The notes under the pieces were generated by a model. The model was given only the letters and a program-made list of their open reading frames with translations. It was not told where the DNA came from and ran no database searches. A stretch of DNA of 64,000 bases from CCMP332 sp040218795 (GTDB lineage Bacteria > Bacteroidota > Bacteroidia > Cytophagales > CCMP332), in the NCBI GenBank assembly GCA_040218795.1, contig JAVJQT010000005.1:186001-250000 (forward strand), written 5' to 3'. Below are positions 1 to 9,088 of this stretch, piece after piece (positions within the stretch are counted from its first letter, which is position 1; the number at the start of each line of letters is the position of its first letter). A program made the position numbers and the translations under genes.

Positions 1-108
1 TTGAGCTGTATTTTCTTACATCAAATTGTATTTTCAAAAGATTTGAAAATTGTATTCTTAGCCGGGGATTAATTATCTTCAATAACGTAAACTAAATTTT
101 CGGAAAGG

Positions 109-687
109 ATGAAAAACTACAAGCACAAAAAAGCCCTTTTCTTTCTATCGCTATTCTTTATCGCCTGGGTAAGTCTTACCGTTTGGCTAAATGTTGAGCA
201 TAAAAAAGAAATCAGTATAATTTCAAAGAGCAATGACCTTGCATTAAAGGTGACTCATACAAGTGACATTTTAATCAGTTCATATGTGACGGACTATCCT
301 GAAATTCACGAAAAGGCAATGAAAAAATATTCCAGCCAGATTGCAGAATTAAAATTAATGAGAGAAGAATTGGAAAGCTTATGGCCCAAGACTCCTTCAA
401 CCTTGTTAAGTGCAATCGATGAAGCGCAAAGTTCATTCGATGATTTGCAGTCCAATACGGACTCCTATGTATTGCATGAAAAATTCTCCAATTCAAATGT
501 TTTTTTTAAAAACATGGCTTATCACGAATACAGTCTTGCAAGACGTGATATGCTTCACAAGAATTTACCTTTGTTTTTGATTCTTTCACTTATCCTATTA
601 TTGGGTGTAAGGTATTTGCAGAGTACGGATATGACCTGGATACTAAAAGGTACGAAACAGGTATCCCGAAGTTTTACTTCCTTGTAA
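109..687 (+). CDS. Membrane protein with two TM segments, unknown function
   Basis: A 192-residue protein I do not recognise. A hydrophobic segment lies at about residues 9-27 and a second at about 152-168. Between them is a charged, probably extracytoplasmic helical domain of about 120 residues, and a short basic tail follows the second segment. This layout resembles the sensing half of a chemoreceptor or kinase, but no HAMP, kinase or output domain follows, so that is only a resemblance. The ATG is preceded by a purine-rich stretch (ggaaagg) and by TAAATTTT at 93-100, one base from the Bacteroidota -7 consensus. It is followed by a tiny membrane ORF on the same strand. A real gene is likely; the function is unknown. 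Confidence 0.7.
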   Translation: MKNYKHKKALFFLSLFFIAWVSLTVWLNVEHKKEISIISKSNDLALKVTHTSDILISSYVTDYPEIHEKAMKKYSSQIAELKLMREELESLWPKTPSTLLSAIDEAQSSFDDLQSNTDSYVLHEKFSNSNVFFKNMAYHEYSLARRDMLHKNLPLFLILSLILLLGVRYLQSTDMTWILKGTKQVSRSFTSL

Positions 688-740
688 AAATTCTTTGTTA
701 AATGTCATGAAGACATTAGATTTGATCAAAATTGCTGATT

Positions 741-857
741 ATGACAATGATATTAATTATAGCCGTGCTGTTTGTGATCGTGTTGATCTCTCCTTTTATT
801 TTTCCAAATAAACTCGTGAGTGATCACAAAGAAGATTTAGACGGTGTAGACTCTTAA
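741..857 (+). CDS. Small single-TM protein (38 aa)
   Basis: A 38-codon ORF starts at ATG 741. Residues 3-22 form one hydrophobic segment (ILIIAVLFVIVLISPFIF), followed by a hydrophilic acidic tail ending in GVDS. Its stop overlaps the stop of the convergent gene by 4 bp (854-857), an arrangement seen at several certain gene pairs in this window, which supports it. It lies 53 bp after the preceding membrane protein and could be co-transcribed with it. No family is recognised. Confidence 0.45.
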   Translation: MTMILIIAVLFVIVLISPFIFPNKLVSDHKEDLDGVDS

Positions 858-1591
858 AAATTAAGTAGTTTGTGAATTTCATCCGGAAGCTGTTTCGGAA
901 ATTCAGGATTTTCTCTTTTTAGTCGAAAGAGTAATTCGGGATCCGATCTTAGCTCACATTGCAAGGGGACATAAAAGTCCCCATTTTTTTTGTAATCACT
1001 CCATTCCATTTGCTCCAGTTTTTGTTGAGGAAGATTGATGTAGTGAATTTTCTTAATAACCAGCCTTTCTTTATCTATCCAAATCTGGGGAGTATTGGCA
1101 TCCCTTCTGTAAGCACCGATTACCCACATGGACCGGCCAAGACGAATGGCTTCATCGATGATCTCAGTATCAATTCCCAACTGCTTTAAAATACCAATGC
1201 TCTTTTCCGGATCCTGTTTGTGAATTCCGAAAAGCAGAAAGTTTTCAATGTCTATTCGCTTTGTTTCAAATACTCTTTCTGATTTTAGAATAAGCACCTG
1301 GCTATCCTGAATATGGACTTTTGCATTAATCCCGCTTGGCAAATCGTATTCGAGAATCTGCGACTCTCCACAAATAAAGGTCTGTTTACCCTTTTCCGGC
1401 CCCTTATTATTTGTGAAATAATCAATGCTCATTTCAGCTCTAAAATATATGGGCACCCTGGATTCATTGACACCTTTCAGATACTGTATCAATGCCAGGG
1501 CATTGGGGAAATCCTGTGCATGGATTTTTTGACCTGTCTGAAAAATGCAAGCAATGATTACAAATAATATAAATCTCAAGGCCATCCTCAT
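854..1591 (-). CDS. Exported LolA-like (outer membrane lipoprotein-sorting-like) protein
   Basis: About 245 residues with an N-terminal signal peptide (hydrophobic core LRFILFVIIACIF, likely cleavage after IHAQ). The rest is predicted beta-rich with the pattern WVIGAYRRDANTPQIWIDKE, in which a metabolite-like strand is followed by an Asp and PQIWID. This pattern is typical of LolA/LolB-like periplasmic proteins in Bacteroidota. The fold assignment is an inference. An in-frame TTG at 1624 would extend the N-terminus, but ATG 1591 (or 1585) gives a normal signal peptide and lies just downstream of TTTATTTG (minus strand, about 1609-1616), one mismatch from the -7 box, so I chose it. It is convergent with the small ORF before it and divergent from prfC. 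Confidence 0.6.
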   Translation of the reverse strand: MRMALRFILFVIIACIFQTGQKIHAQDFPNALALIQYLKGVNESRVPIYFRAEMSIDYFTNNKGPEKGKQTFICGESQILEYDLPSGINAKVHIQDSQVLILKSERVFETKRIDIENFLLFGIHKQDPEKSIGILKQLGIDTEIIDEAIRLGRSMWVIGAYRRDANTPQIWIDKERLVIKKIHYINLPQQKLEQMEWSDYKKNGDFYVPLQCELRSDPELLFRLKRENPEFPKQLPDEIHKLLNF

Positions 1592-1673
1592 AATATTCTT
1601 GGCTGCTATGCAAATAAACGTCAAAGTGATTGAAAGGAATATAAACTAAAAATGATTATTCATGATCAATTCA

Positions 1674-1681
1674 TAATTTTG
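1674..1681 (+). promoter_or_regulatory. -7 promoter element of prfC
   Basis: TAATTTTG matches the Bacteroidota sigma-A -7 consensus TAnnTTTG. It lies 12 bp before ATG 1694, so the transcript would have a very short leader. No clear -33 TTTG is present. Its position rules out the upstream in-frame start at 1652. Confidence 0.55.
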
Positions 1682-1693
1682 CGGTCAACAGAT

Positions 1694-3295
1694 ATGAAAA
1701 TAGAACAACAACTTGAAAAGCGAAGAACCTTCGCGATCATTAGTCACCCCGATGCAGGAAAAACCACACTTACTGAAAAATTTCTCCTTTTTGGAGGTGC
1801 AATTCAGGTTGCCGGGGCGGTAAAATCCAATAAAATTAAAAAATCGGCAACAAGTGACTTTATGGAAATAGAGCGTCAGAGAGGAATTTCTGTGGCAACT
1901 TCCGTCATGTCTTTTGAATACAAAAACACCCTGGTTAATATTCTGGATACACCGGGTCACAAAGATTTCGCGGAAGACACTTTTCGAACGCTTACTGCGG
2001 TAGACAGTGTTATCCTGGTCATTGATTGTGTAAAAGGTGTTGAGGAACAAACAGAAAGACTCATGGAGGTTTGTCGCATGAGAAAGACACCGGTTATCAT
2101 TTTCATAAATAAAATGGATCGCGAAGGCAAGGACCCATTCTCCTTGCTCGATGAATTGGAAGAAAAGCTGGATATCAATGTACGTCCTCTCTCCTGGCCC
2201 ATCAATATGGGCAAAAGCTTTAAAGGTGTTTATAATCTATTTGATAAAAACCTGAATCTTTTTAACGTCAATAAAACCAAAGTTGAAAAAGATGTCATAT
2301 CAGTTCCGGATCTTAGCGATAAACTTTTGGACTCTGCCGTTGGCGATGATGATGCCAATCAGCTCAGAGAAGATGTAGAGTTAATTAATGGTGTCTATGA
2401 TGCTTTCAATGACCAGCCCTATCTGGACGCAGAAATGGCACCTGTATTTTTTGGAAGTGCTTTAAACAATTTTGGTGTAAAGGAACTTCTGGAAACGTTT
2501 ATCAGGATCGCTCCAAAACCACAATCCAGGCCTGCCACTGAAAAAACGGTTTCACCTCTTGATGCAAAATTTTCAGGTTTTGTTTTCAAAATACATGCGA
2601 ATCTGGATCCAAAACACAGAGATAGAATAGCTTTTTTGCGCATTTGCAGTGGTAAATTTGAACGCAATAAATTCTATCATCACGTTCGTCTGGATAAGAA
2701 TTTTAGATTTTCCAACCCGACGAGTTTTATGGCACAATCGAAAAATATTATCGATGAAGCTTTTCCAGGCGATGTGGTAGGACTGTACGATACGGGCAAT
2801 TTCAAAATCGGTGATACACTGACAGAGGGTGATAAATTCTTTTTTAAAGGCATACCGAGTTTTTCACCTGAAATATTTCGGGAATTGATCAATAAGGATC
2901 CAATGAAATCGAAACAACTCGAAAAAGGAATTCGTCAGCTGACCGATGAGGGAGTGGCACAGCTTTTCATTCAGCAACCGGGAAGTAAAAAAGTGATTGG
3001 GACAGTAGGTGCACTTCAGTTTGATGTAATACAGTACAGATTGCTTCATGAATACGGTGCATCATGCGATTTGATGCCCCTCAATTTTCACAAAGCCTGT
3101 TGGGTAACTTCGGAAAATGAAAACAAGCTCACGGAATTTAAACGGCTTAAGAGTCAGTTCATTTATGAAGACAAAGATGGAAATACTGTATTTATGGCGG
3201 AGTCGGCATGGGTTTTGAGGGTATCTCAGGAAAATTTTCCAGATTTAAATTTCCACTTTACCTCCGAGTTTCAAAAGGCAGAAGCCCTGGTCTAA
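1694..3295 (+). CDS. prfC: Peptide chain release factor 3
   Basis: A 533-residue translational GTPase that recycles RF1/RF2 from the ribosome after peptide release. G1 is HPDAGKTT near residue 20. G2 is in ERQRGISV, G3 is DTPGHKDF and G4 is INKMDREG. The C-terminal part has the RF3-type sequence GVAQLFIQ and GTVGALQFDV. The length matches the family (about 530 residues). An in-frame ATG at 1652 would add 14 residues, but it lies upstream of the -7 box, and the family starts close to KRRTFAIISHPDAG, so ATG 1694 is preferred. The gene is convergent with the broken kinase gene; the two stops overlap by 4 bp (3292-3295). Confidence 0.96.
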   Translation: MKIEQQLEKRRTFAIISHPDAGKTTLTEKFLLFGGAIQVAGAVKSNKIKKSATSDFMEIERQRGISVATSVMSFEYKNTLVNILDTPGHKDFAEDTFRTLTAVDSVILVIDCVKGVEEQTERLMEVCRMRKTPVIIFINKMDREGKDPFSLLDELEEKLDINVRPLSWPINMGKSFKGVYNLFDKNLNLFNVNKTKVEKDVISVPDLSDKLLDSAVGDDDANQLREDVELINGVYDAFNDQPYLDAEMAPVFFGSALNNFGVKELLETFIRIAPKPQSRPATEKTVSPLDAKFSGFVFKIHANLDPKHRDRIAFLRICSGKFERNKFYHHVRLDKNFRFSNPTSFMAQSKNIIDEAFPGDVVGLYDTGNFKIGDTLTEGDKFFFKGIPSFSPEIFRELINKDPMKSKQLEKGIRQLTDEGVAQLFIQQPGSKKVIGTVGALQFDVIQYRLLHEYGASCDLMPLNFHKACWVTSENENKLTEFKRLKSQFIYEDKDGNTVFMAESAWVLRVSQENFPDLNFHFTSEFQKAEALV

Positions 3296-5136
3296 AAAGG
3301 AATAAAAACCTGAAAACTGGAACCGCTAATTGAACTTGATTTTAAACGGATCACCCCGTCTAATTTTTCAACGGTTTCTTTTACGATATAGAGCCCAAGT
3401 CCCGAACCATTTTTGGTATCATTTGCCCTGAAAAACATATCAAATATTTTTTCCTGATATTGTTCCGGTATTCCCGGGCCATTATCCTGAACGGTCATTT
3501 TTAAACATTCATCATCCCTTTCAATCTTCACCTGAATTTTTGCATTGTCTCTTGAATAATTTTGATATCGAATGGCATTGCTCAATAGATTGGATAAAAT
3601 GATACTCATTCTTTTTTCATCGCCCTTGAAAGGCCGATCTAATTCATTAATATATTCAAAGGATATTTTTTCAGAATCAGAAATGTATTGATGGTTCTGC
3701 CAGACCTCGTGAACGAATGAATCAAAATTTATTTCTTTTTTCTCAACTACCGTTCTGGCGTTTCTGCTGAAATCGATAATGTCTTTAATAAAATCATCCA
3801 GCTTAAAAACACTGGTTTCCATCATTTCCAGATATTTTGATATTTCTATTTCTCCGGATTCCACTTTTGAGATTTTGATGAGACCTAATAGAGACATCAA
3901 TGGAGCCCTCAAATCGTGGGTGACGCTATACACAAATTTGTCCATCTCCTCGTTTATCTTTTTGAGCTCTTTATTGTTTTGCTTTAAAAGTTTTTATGTC
4001 TCTTTCTGGCTGCTTATATCTGTTATTACACCATCTATGTATTTTTTACCCTCCTCATTAATATAAAGAGAGCAATTCATTAAGCCCCAAAATCTGGAAT
4101 TGTCCTTTCTTTTAAAATAAATTTCCTTTCCCAGGATTTTCCCTTTTTCATTGATTTCACTGATTATTTCTTCTCTCGTATTTTCATCGGCGTAGAATAT
4201 AGCCGGGTTAATAAACTCAATTTCAGAAAAGTCATTATAACCGAATTTTTTTACAAAGGCATCATTACTGAATATTAATCCTTCTTCCAAAGAACTTCGG
4301 TAAATGCATTCATTCAAATTGGAAGACAATGCGGAAAGTAATTCCTGATTGGCCTGATATTCCAATTCCATTTTTTTTGCATCGTGAATGTTTTCAAGGG
4401 TCAGAATAAAAAAAAGCGTTTTTCCATTTTGATCGTGAACATAAGAGCTGCTTAATCTACACCAACGCCATTCTCCGGATTCGGTCAACAATAAAATTTC
4501 CTCATTGCTGATTTTGGATGACCTTTGAAAACTTTCAATGACCTTATCGGCAGTTCTTTTATCAAATAATTTATAGGCCAGCTCATTCAAACTCATGCCG
4601 TGCACCTTCGCCCTTGAATAACCTGTAAAGCTTGTGAAAGCATGATTAATGTTAAAAATATTGGATTGCAAGTCGATCAGGGAGGAACCCATCAGAGAAT
4701 CATCAAATATTGCCTTAAAATGTTGATATTCTGAAGCATTTACAGCCTCTTCACCTATTCTGCTTTCCTCGATAAGCGTATAGACATATTTGAATTGGCC
4801 AATTTGAATAACTTCAGCACGAACAGTAGCGTCCTGCAAACGCGAGGCGTGATTTTTTAATTTGATATTGTGGTAGGTTGCAAAACCCTTTGTAAAAAGA
4901 TTATTTTGTTCACTCCCATAGTCCTTTGGAAAATCATTTTGGTACATCACAGAAAAATGAGCGCCCAATACTTCACCTTCAGCCATATTTACCAGGCTCA
5001 GGGCTGCATGGTTGATGAATACTATATTTCCTGATTTAGCATCCAAAAGGACGATAGGATCCCGGGATCGTTCTAAAAACTCAGAGATCCATTTTTCTCT
5101 ATTCCAATTTTTTGCAAAATTTTCTTCAGCCTTCAT
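3292..5136 (-). pseudogene. PAS-PAS-PAS sensor histidine kinase interrupted by an in-frame stop
   Basis: Read on the minus strand, codons 1-380 encode three PAS-type domains (about residues 15-120, 135-255 and 265-378; the last ends in DGVITDIS). A TAA follows at 3996-3994. The same frame then continues with KLLKQNNKELKKINEE and the kinase core from 3945 to 3292. The core holds the H-box SVTHDLRAPL, N-box LLSNAIRYQN, G1 DNGPGIPEQ and G2 GSGLGLYIV. No frameshift is needed to join the halves; replacing the TAA by one of CAA, GAA or AAA gives a continuous 614-residue kinase with the usual PAS-coiled-coil-HisKA order. The domain layout is that of a cytoplasmic kinase; no TM segment is visible. 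Alternatives are a real split gene with re-initiation at ATG 3945, or a sequencing error. The partner regulator is not adjacent. Confidence 0.85.
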
Positions 5137-5461
5137 TTACTATATTAGGATAAAAGCTTTGTTTTTTTCTGATATTTTATCAAGCTGTTATTATTTATAC
5201 TTTTTGAATTAATATGGTAAATATTCACAAGAGAGTTTGCTGAACGCTTAAGAATAAAAAAATGGGTTTTTGAATTTCTATGGGATATAGCTTTTTATTC
5301 AGGAATACCCAAAAGTCATGTTTTTTATCAAAAACAGACATACTAATAGTTCTTCTATTCAAGATAATTTGATTTGAAAATTTGATTTGAACGTCTAAAA
5401 TAAAATCTCTTCTACACCTTAATTTAAAAAGTTAATTCCGGAAATTAGCCTTCATGTAATA
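5137..5461. other. Intergenic region, 325 bp, AT-rich, no gene seen
   Basis: The stretch lies upstream of the kinase gene and downstream of the exonuclease gene, both leftward. The longest reading frame I can find is a 30-codon rightward one from ATG 5280, which has no supporting features. I see no strong hairpin, no exact TAnnTTTG box in either direction close to a start, and no repeat. It presumably holds the kinase promoter. Confidence 0.6.
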
Positions 5462-6823
5462 TTAAAGCTCAATTTTCACTATTTCATTCTGATGCAGATA
5501 ACTCTTGACTATCAAGTGATTATCGTAATTTTGACTTGAATTGATTAAATAAGACTTAATCATTTTTTCCTTTTCCAGTTTTACATTTTTGGGAGCAAAT
5601 CCATAGCCTTGAAATTTTTTCTCTTTGATAAAAACAAATCCAATTTCAGACTCATCCCTCCCATCTAACTGAATAAAATACTCACCTGAATCAAACAGTA
5701 ATTCATTCAACATTTCCATAAAAATGGCATTGTATTCATTTACCTCGGGAGCGGCAATACAGGCACCGAGACAATCCCCATTTAAATAGCGCAAACACTG
5801 ATCGGTATTCCGGGTATTTTTCTCCATATAACATATACCAAAATTGGCTTCCATTCTGGAAATGAAATTACGAGCCTGTTTGCTGCCATTAAAGGTTAAA
5901 ATAGCCTCAGAATGATTTAATGCTTTTTTAATAGTGAAATTTAAATAGCCTCTGGTATCATAATGGGTATAAATACCGAATTTAAATCCATCGCGCTTTA
6001 ACACACGGTTATAGAATGGTTTATGACTTTTGATCATATCTGATTCGAGCAATTGAGCAATTAAATCACTACCGGTCAGGTGGAATTTAATGTCGGCAAT
6101 TTTATTTTTCATTTCCAGTGATTTTGCACTTTTATCATTGTTCAAATGAGAAATGATTCGCTGATGAATATTGACGCTCTTTCCGATATAAATGATAATT
6201 TCATCCTCGTCGAGAAAAGTATAAACGCCGGGGGTCTGCGGCAATTGATCGATGCTTGATTTATTCAAATGAGGATGCATATTGGTTAATGCATCATTGG
6301 TTCGAATCGATTTGTTGAATAAATTCCAATTGTCTTTCTTGATAAGAATCTCAAGCAATTTAGTTGTGGCCATTGCGTCGCCCATGGCGCGATGTCTGGC
6401 TTTATTTTCGATATTAAAATGCATGGCTAGCTTTCCAAGGCTATAGGATTCCAAACCCGGATATACCTGTCTGGCATATTTTACCGTGCAAAGCTTTTTT
6501 CGGGTATAATTAAATCCCAGATCACTGAATGCCTTTTTGATAAAGCCAAAATCAAAATTCACATTATGTGCAACAAAAATTTTGTCTTCTGTGATCTGAA
6601 CTATTTCTTTTGCAATCTCAAAAAACTTTGGAGCGTTTTTTACCATGTCATTGCTTATCCCTGTTAAACGGGTAATGTGCATAGGAATCAGCATTTCAGG
6701 GTTTATTAGCGATTGGAAAGTATCCAGTATTTTATCGCCATCGTAAATTACAATGGCTATTTCTATGATTTTTTCATAGCGATAACTTCCACCCGTAGTC
6801 TCTATATCTATTATGGCAAACAT
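5462..6823 (-). CDS. DEDDh (DnaQ-like) exonuclease fused to GIY-YIG nuclease domain
   Basis: A 453-residue protein joining two nuclease domains. Residues 1-165 form a DnaQ-type 3'-5' exonuclease: ExoI is IDIETTG (residues 5-11), ExoII is AHNVNFDFGF and ExoIII is HRAMGDAMAT, so the acidic DEDDh set and the His are present. Residues about 195-280 form a GIY-YIG domain starting PGVYTFLDEDEIIIYIGKS, similar to the N-terminal half of UvrC and to Cho. A Cys-containing segment follows (QCLRYLNGDCLGACI, about residues 340-355), as in UvrC and Cho, then an unassigned tail. Such fusions are annotated in Bacteroidota and Actinobacteria as exonuclease or Pol III epsilon-like proteins. A role in repair, by incision plus trimming, is inferred. 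It is divergent from otsAB, with 75 bp between the starts. Confidence 0.85.
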   Translation of the reverse strand: MFAIIDIETTGGSYRYEKIIEIAIVIYDGDKILDTFQSLINPEMLIPMHITRLTGISNDMVKNAPKFFEIAKEIVQITEDKIFVAHNVNFDFGFIKKAFSDLGFNYTRKKLCTVKYARQVYPGLESYSLGKLAMHFNIENKARHRAMGDAMATTKLLEILIKKDNWNLFNKSIRTNDALTNMHPHLNKSSIDQLPQTPGVYTFLDEDEIIIYIGKSVNIHQRIISHLNNDKSAKSLEMKNKIADIKFHLTGSDLIAQLLESDMIKSHKPFYNRVLKRDGFKFGIYTHYDTRGYLNFTIKKALNHSEAILTFNGSKQARNFISRMEANFGICYMEKNTRNTDQCLRYLNGDCLGACIAAPEVNEYNAIFMEMLNELLFDSGEYFIQLDGRDESEIGFVFIKEKKFQGYGFAPKNVKLEKEKMIKSYLINSSQNYDNHLIVKSYLHQNEIVKIEL

Positions 6824-6898
6824 ATTGGAACTTGAAAATAAAATTTATTTCACGGTAGAAGCGAATAATTTGTACTTTAACATCAAAGCAAAATATTA

Positions 6899-9088
6899 AT
6901 GGGCAGAATAATTTTAATTGCAAACAGACTTCCGGTAACCATCCATGAAAAAAAGGGAGAGTTGAAATTTACTCCAAGCTCAGGTGGATTGGCTACAGGA
7001 CTTAAATCGCTTGAAGGTTCATATGAAAAAGTCTGGATCGGTTGGCCCGGTATGATGAGTCCAAACGAAGAGCAAAATGAAATTATAGACCAAGAATTGC
7101 TTAAACTAAATATGCATGCCATACATGTTGAACCTCAGGTGTTTAACGATTATTATTATGGCTATAGCAATGAAACTATCTGGCCACTATTCCACTATTT
7201 TTCTCAATATGTAATTAACAATGAAAACTACTGGAATGCCTATAAAAAAGTAAACCAGATTTTTGCTGAAAAAGTGATTAGCATAGCCAAACCCGATGAT
7301 ATCATTTGGGTGCATGATTATCATTTAATGCTTTTGCCAAAATTATTGAGGGATCATTTCAAGATTTCCAAAATCGGTTTCTTCCTCCATATCCCTTTTC
7401 CTTCCTATGAATTGTTTCGGACCCTGCCGCACAGGGAAGAGCTTCTCGATGGAATTCTAGGTTCGGACCTGATCGGCTTTCATACTTATGATTATATTCG
7501 TCATTTTAATAGCTCTATAAGCCGTATTCTAGGCTACGGACAACATCACCTTGGGAGATTTAATCTGGCCAATCGCGTAGTGGACATTGAAAGTTTTCCA
7601 ATGGGAATAAATTTTGAAAAGTATTCTCAGGCGGTGGATGAGCCAAAAGTGCAGCAAGAAATTAAAAATCTCAAAAAGGTATTTGGTAAGGAAAAGACAA
7701 TTCTTTCCATCGACCGTCTGGATTATTCCAAGGGCGTGCCTCAGCGATTAAAAGCCTTTGAAGTTTTCCTTGAAAGATTTAGTCAATACCGTGGAAAGGT
7801 AAGTTTGCAAATGGTATTGGTTCCTTCGAGAAGCGAAGTGGACAGCTATAGAAATCTCAAAGATGAAATAGATGGAATCGTTGGAAGAATAAACGGAAGG
7901 TTCGGAACGCTAAGCTGGACCCCTATTCATTATTATTATCGCTCCATTCCTTTTGAAACTCTGATTGCACTTTACCATTTATCGCCTATTGCACTCATCA
8001 CTCCATTTAGAGATGGGATGAATTTGGTCAGCAAGGAATACATTGCCACAAAACCGGATGGCAAAGGAGTTCTGATCCTTTCGGAAATGGCCGGTGCATC
8101 CAAAGAATTGGTTTCCGCCTTGAGTGTTAATCCCAACAATGTAGAGTCGATCGTAGAAGCGCTCTACAAGGCTCTTAATATGAAGGAGGAGGAAATGCAG
8201 AAACGGATGTTTGAAATGCAAAAAGTCGTAAAACGAAGTAATGTAAATAAATGGGGTCAGAAGTTTATAGAAGCACTTTTAGATGTAAGCAGTATTACAA
8301 GCACCATGTATAAAGCTGTTATCGACGGAAAAACCGAAGAAAAGCTCATGAGTGATTATGAAAAAGCCGATATGAGATTGCTCTTTTTAGACTACGATGG
8401 AACACTCGTTGGATTTGATAACGATCCGGCTTTGGCTGTTCCTCCTGAAGAAACCCTTAAAAAGCTTGATTTGCTAACGAAAGACCCTAAAAATAAAATT
8501 ATTATTATTTCAGGAAGAAAAAAAGACACCCTGGAAGAATGGCTTGGGCATTTGAAATTGGATCTTGTCGCAGAACACGGGTCCTGGATAAAACTGCACA
8601 AACAAAGCTGGAAATCGGTCAATACTCAGGATCTGAGTTGGAAACAAGAATTAACCGAAATACTTGAGCAATTCAGTATAAAAACCGCCGGTTCTTTCAT
8701 CGAAGAAAAAAGCTATTCACTGGTTTGGCATTATCGAAATGTAGATCCAATGCTTGCAGATATCAGAAAAAACGAATTATTGGAAACCTTGAATAAGTTT
8801 ATTTCTGATAAGCAACTCAATATTCAGGAAGGCAATAAAGTAATTGAAGTTAAACCCCATAATATCAATAAAGGAGCTGCGGCTCAAAAATGGATTGACA
8901 CCATTGCCGCTGATTTTATAATGGCCATTGGCGATGACATTACCGATGAAGATACCTTTAAGGTCATGCCTGAAAACGCTTATACCATTAAAGTTGGTCT
9001 TGGAGAGACCATTGCAAAATACAAAATTGAAGGGATCCGTGGGGTCGCTAATCTAATAGATAAAATGTCTAAAATTCCGAAATCATAA
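6899..9088 (+). CDS. otsAB: Bifunctional trehalose-6-phosphate synthase / trehalose-phosphatase
   Basis: A 729-residue cytosolic fusion. Residues 1 to about 465 are a GT20 trehalose-6-phosphate synthase (UDP-glucose or similar donor plus glucose-6-phosphate): IANRLPV near the start, WVHDYHLMLLP, GFFLHIPFPS, SIDRLDYSKGVPQR and RDGMNLVSKEY. Residues about 480-729 are a HAD-type phosphatase with LDYDGTL (near residue 500), IIISGRKKDT, VAEHGSW and the metal-binding AIGDDITDED. All key residues are visible, so both reactions are expected. The result is trehalose, an osmolyte and stress protectant. The start ATG is followed at once by the canonical N-terminus GRIILIANRLPV. It converges with the GH15 gene, overlapping by 6 bp. 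TACTTTAA at 6873-6880 is a weak -7-like match. Confidence 0.95.
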   Translation: MGRIILIANRLPVTIHEKKGELKFTPSSGGLATGLKSLEGSYEKVWIGWPGMMSPNEEQNEIIDQELLKLNMHAIHVEPQVFNDYYYGYSNETIWPLFHYFSQYVINNENYWNAYKKVNQIFAEKVISIAKPDDIIWVHDYHLMLLPKLLRDHFKISKIGFFLHIPFPSYELFRTLPHREELLDGILGSDLIGFHTYDYIRHFNSSISRILGYGQHHLGRFNLANRVVDIESFPMGINFEKYSQAVDEPKVQQEIKNLKKVFGKEKTILSIDRLDYSKGVPQRLKAFEVFLERFSQYRGKVSLQMVLVPSRSEVDSYRNLKDEIDGIVGRINGRFGTLSWTPIHYYYRSIPFETLIALYHLSPIALITPFRDGMNLVSKEYIATKPDGKGVLILSEMAGASKELVSALSVNPNNVESIVEALYKALNMKEEEMQKRMFEMQKVVKRSNVNKWGQKFIEALLDVSSITSTMYKAVIDGKTEEKLMSDYEKADMRLLFLDYDGTLVGFDNDPALAVPPEETLKKLDLLTKDPKNKIIIISGRKKDTLEEWLGHLKLDLVAEHGSWIKLHKQSWKSVNTQDLSWKQELTEILEQFSIKTAGSFIEEKSYSLVWHYRNVDPMLADIRKNELLETLNKFISDKQLNIQEGNKVIEVKPHNINKGAAAQKWIDTIAADFIMAIGDDITDEDTFKVMPENAYTIKVGLGETIAKYKIEGIRGVANLIDKMSKIPKS

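Noticed and set aside
1..72. Open frame from the first base to a TAA at 70-72, and the inverted repeat ATTTTCAAA-AGA-TTTGAAAAT at 30-50
   Set aside because: The frame is too short to show it is the tail of a gene. The AT-rich hairpin lacks a U-run, so I do not call it a terminator.
1652..1693. Upstream start of prfC adding 14 residues
   Set aside because: A -7 box lies between it and ATG 1694, and the added residues do not fit the RF3 family.
5280..5372. 30-codon rightward frame in the intergenic region
   Set aside because: No promoter, no signal or TM pattern and no coupling to a neighbour. Likely chance in AT-rich DNA.
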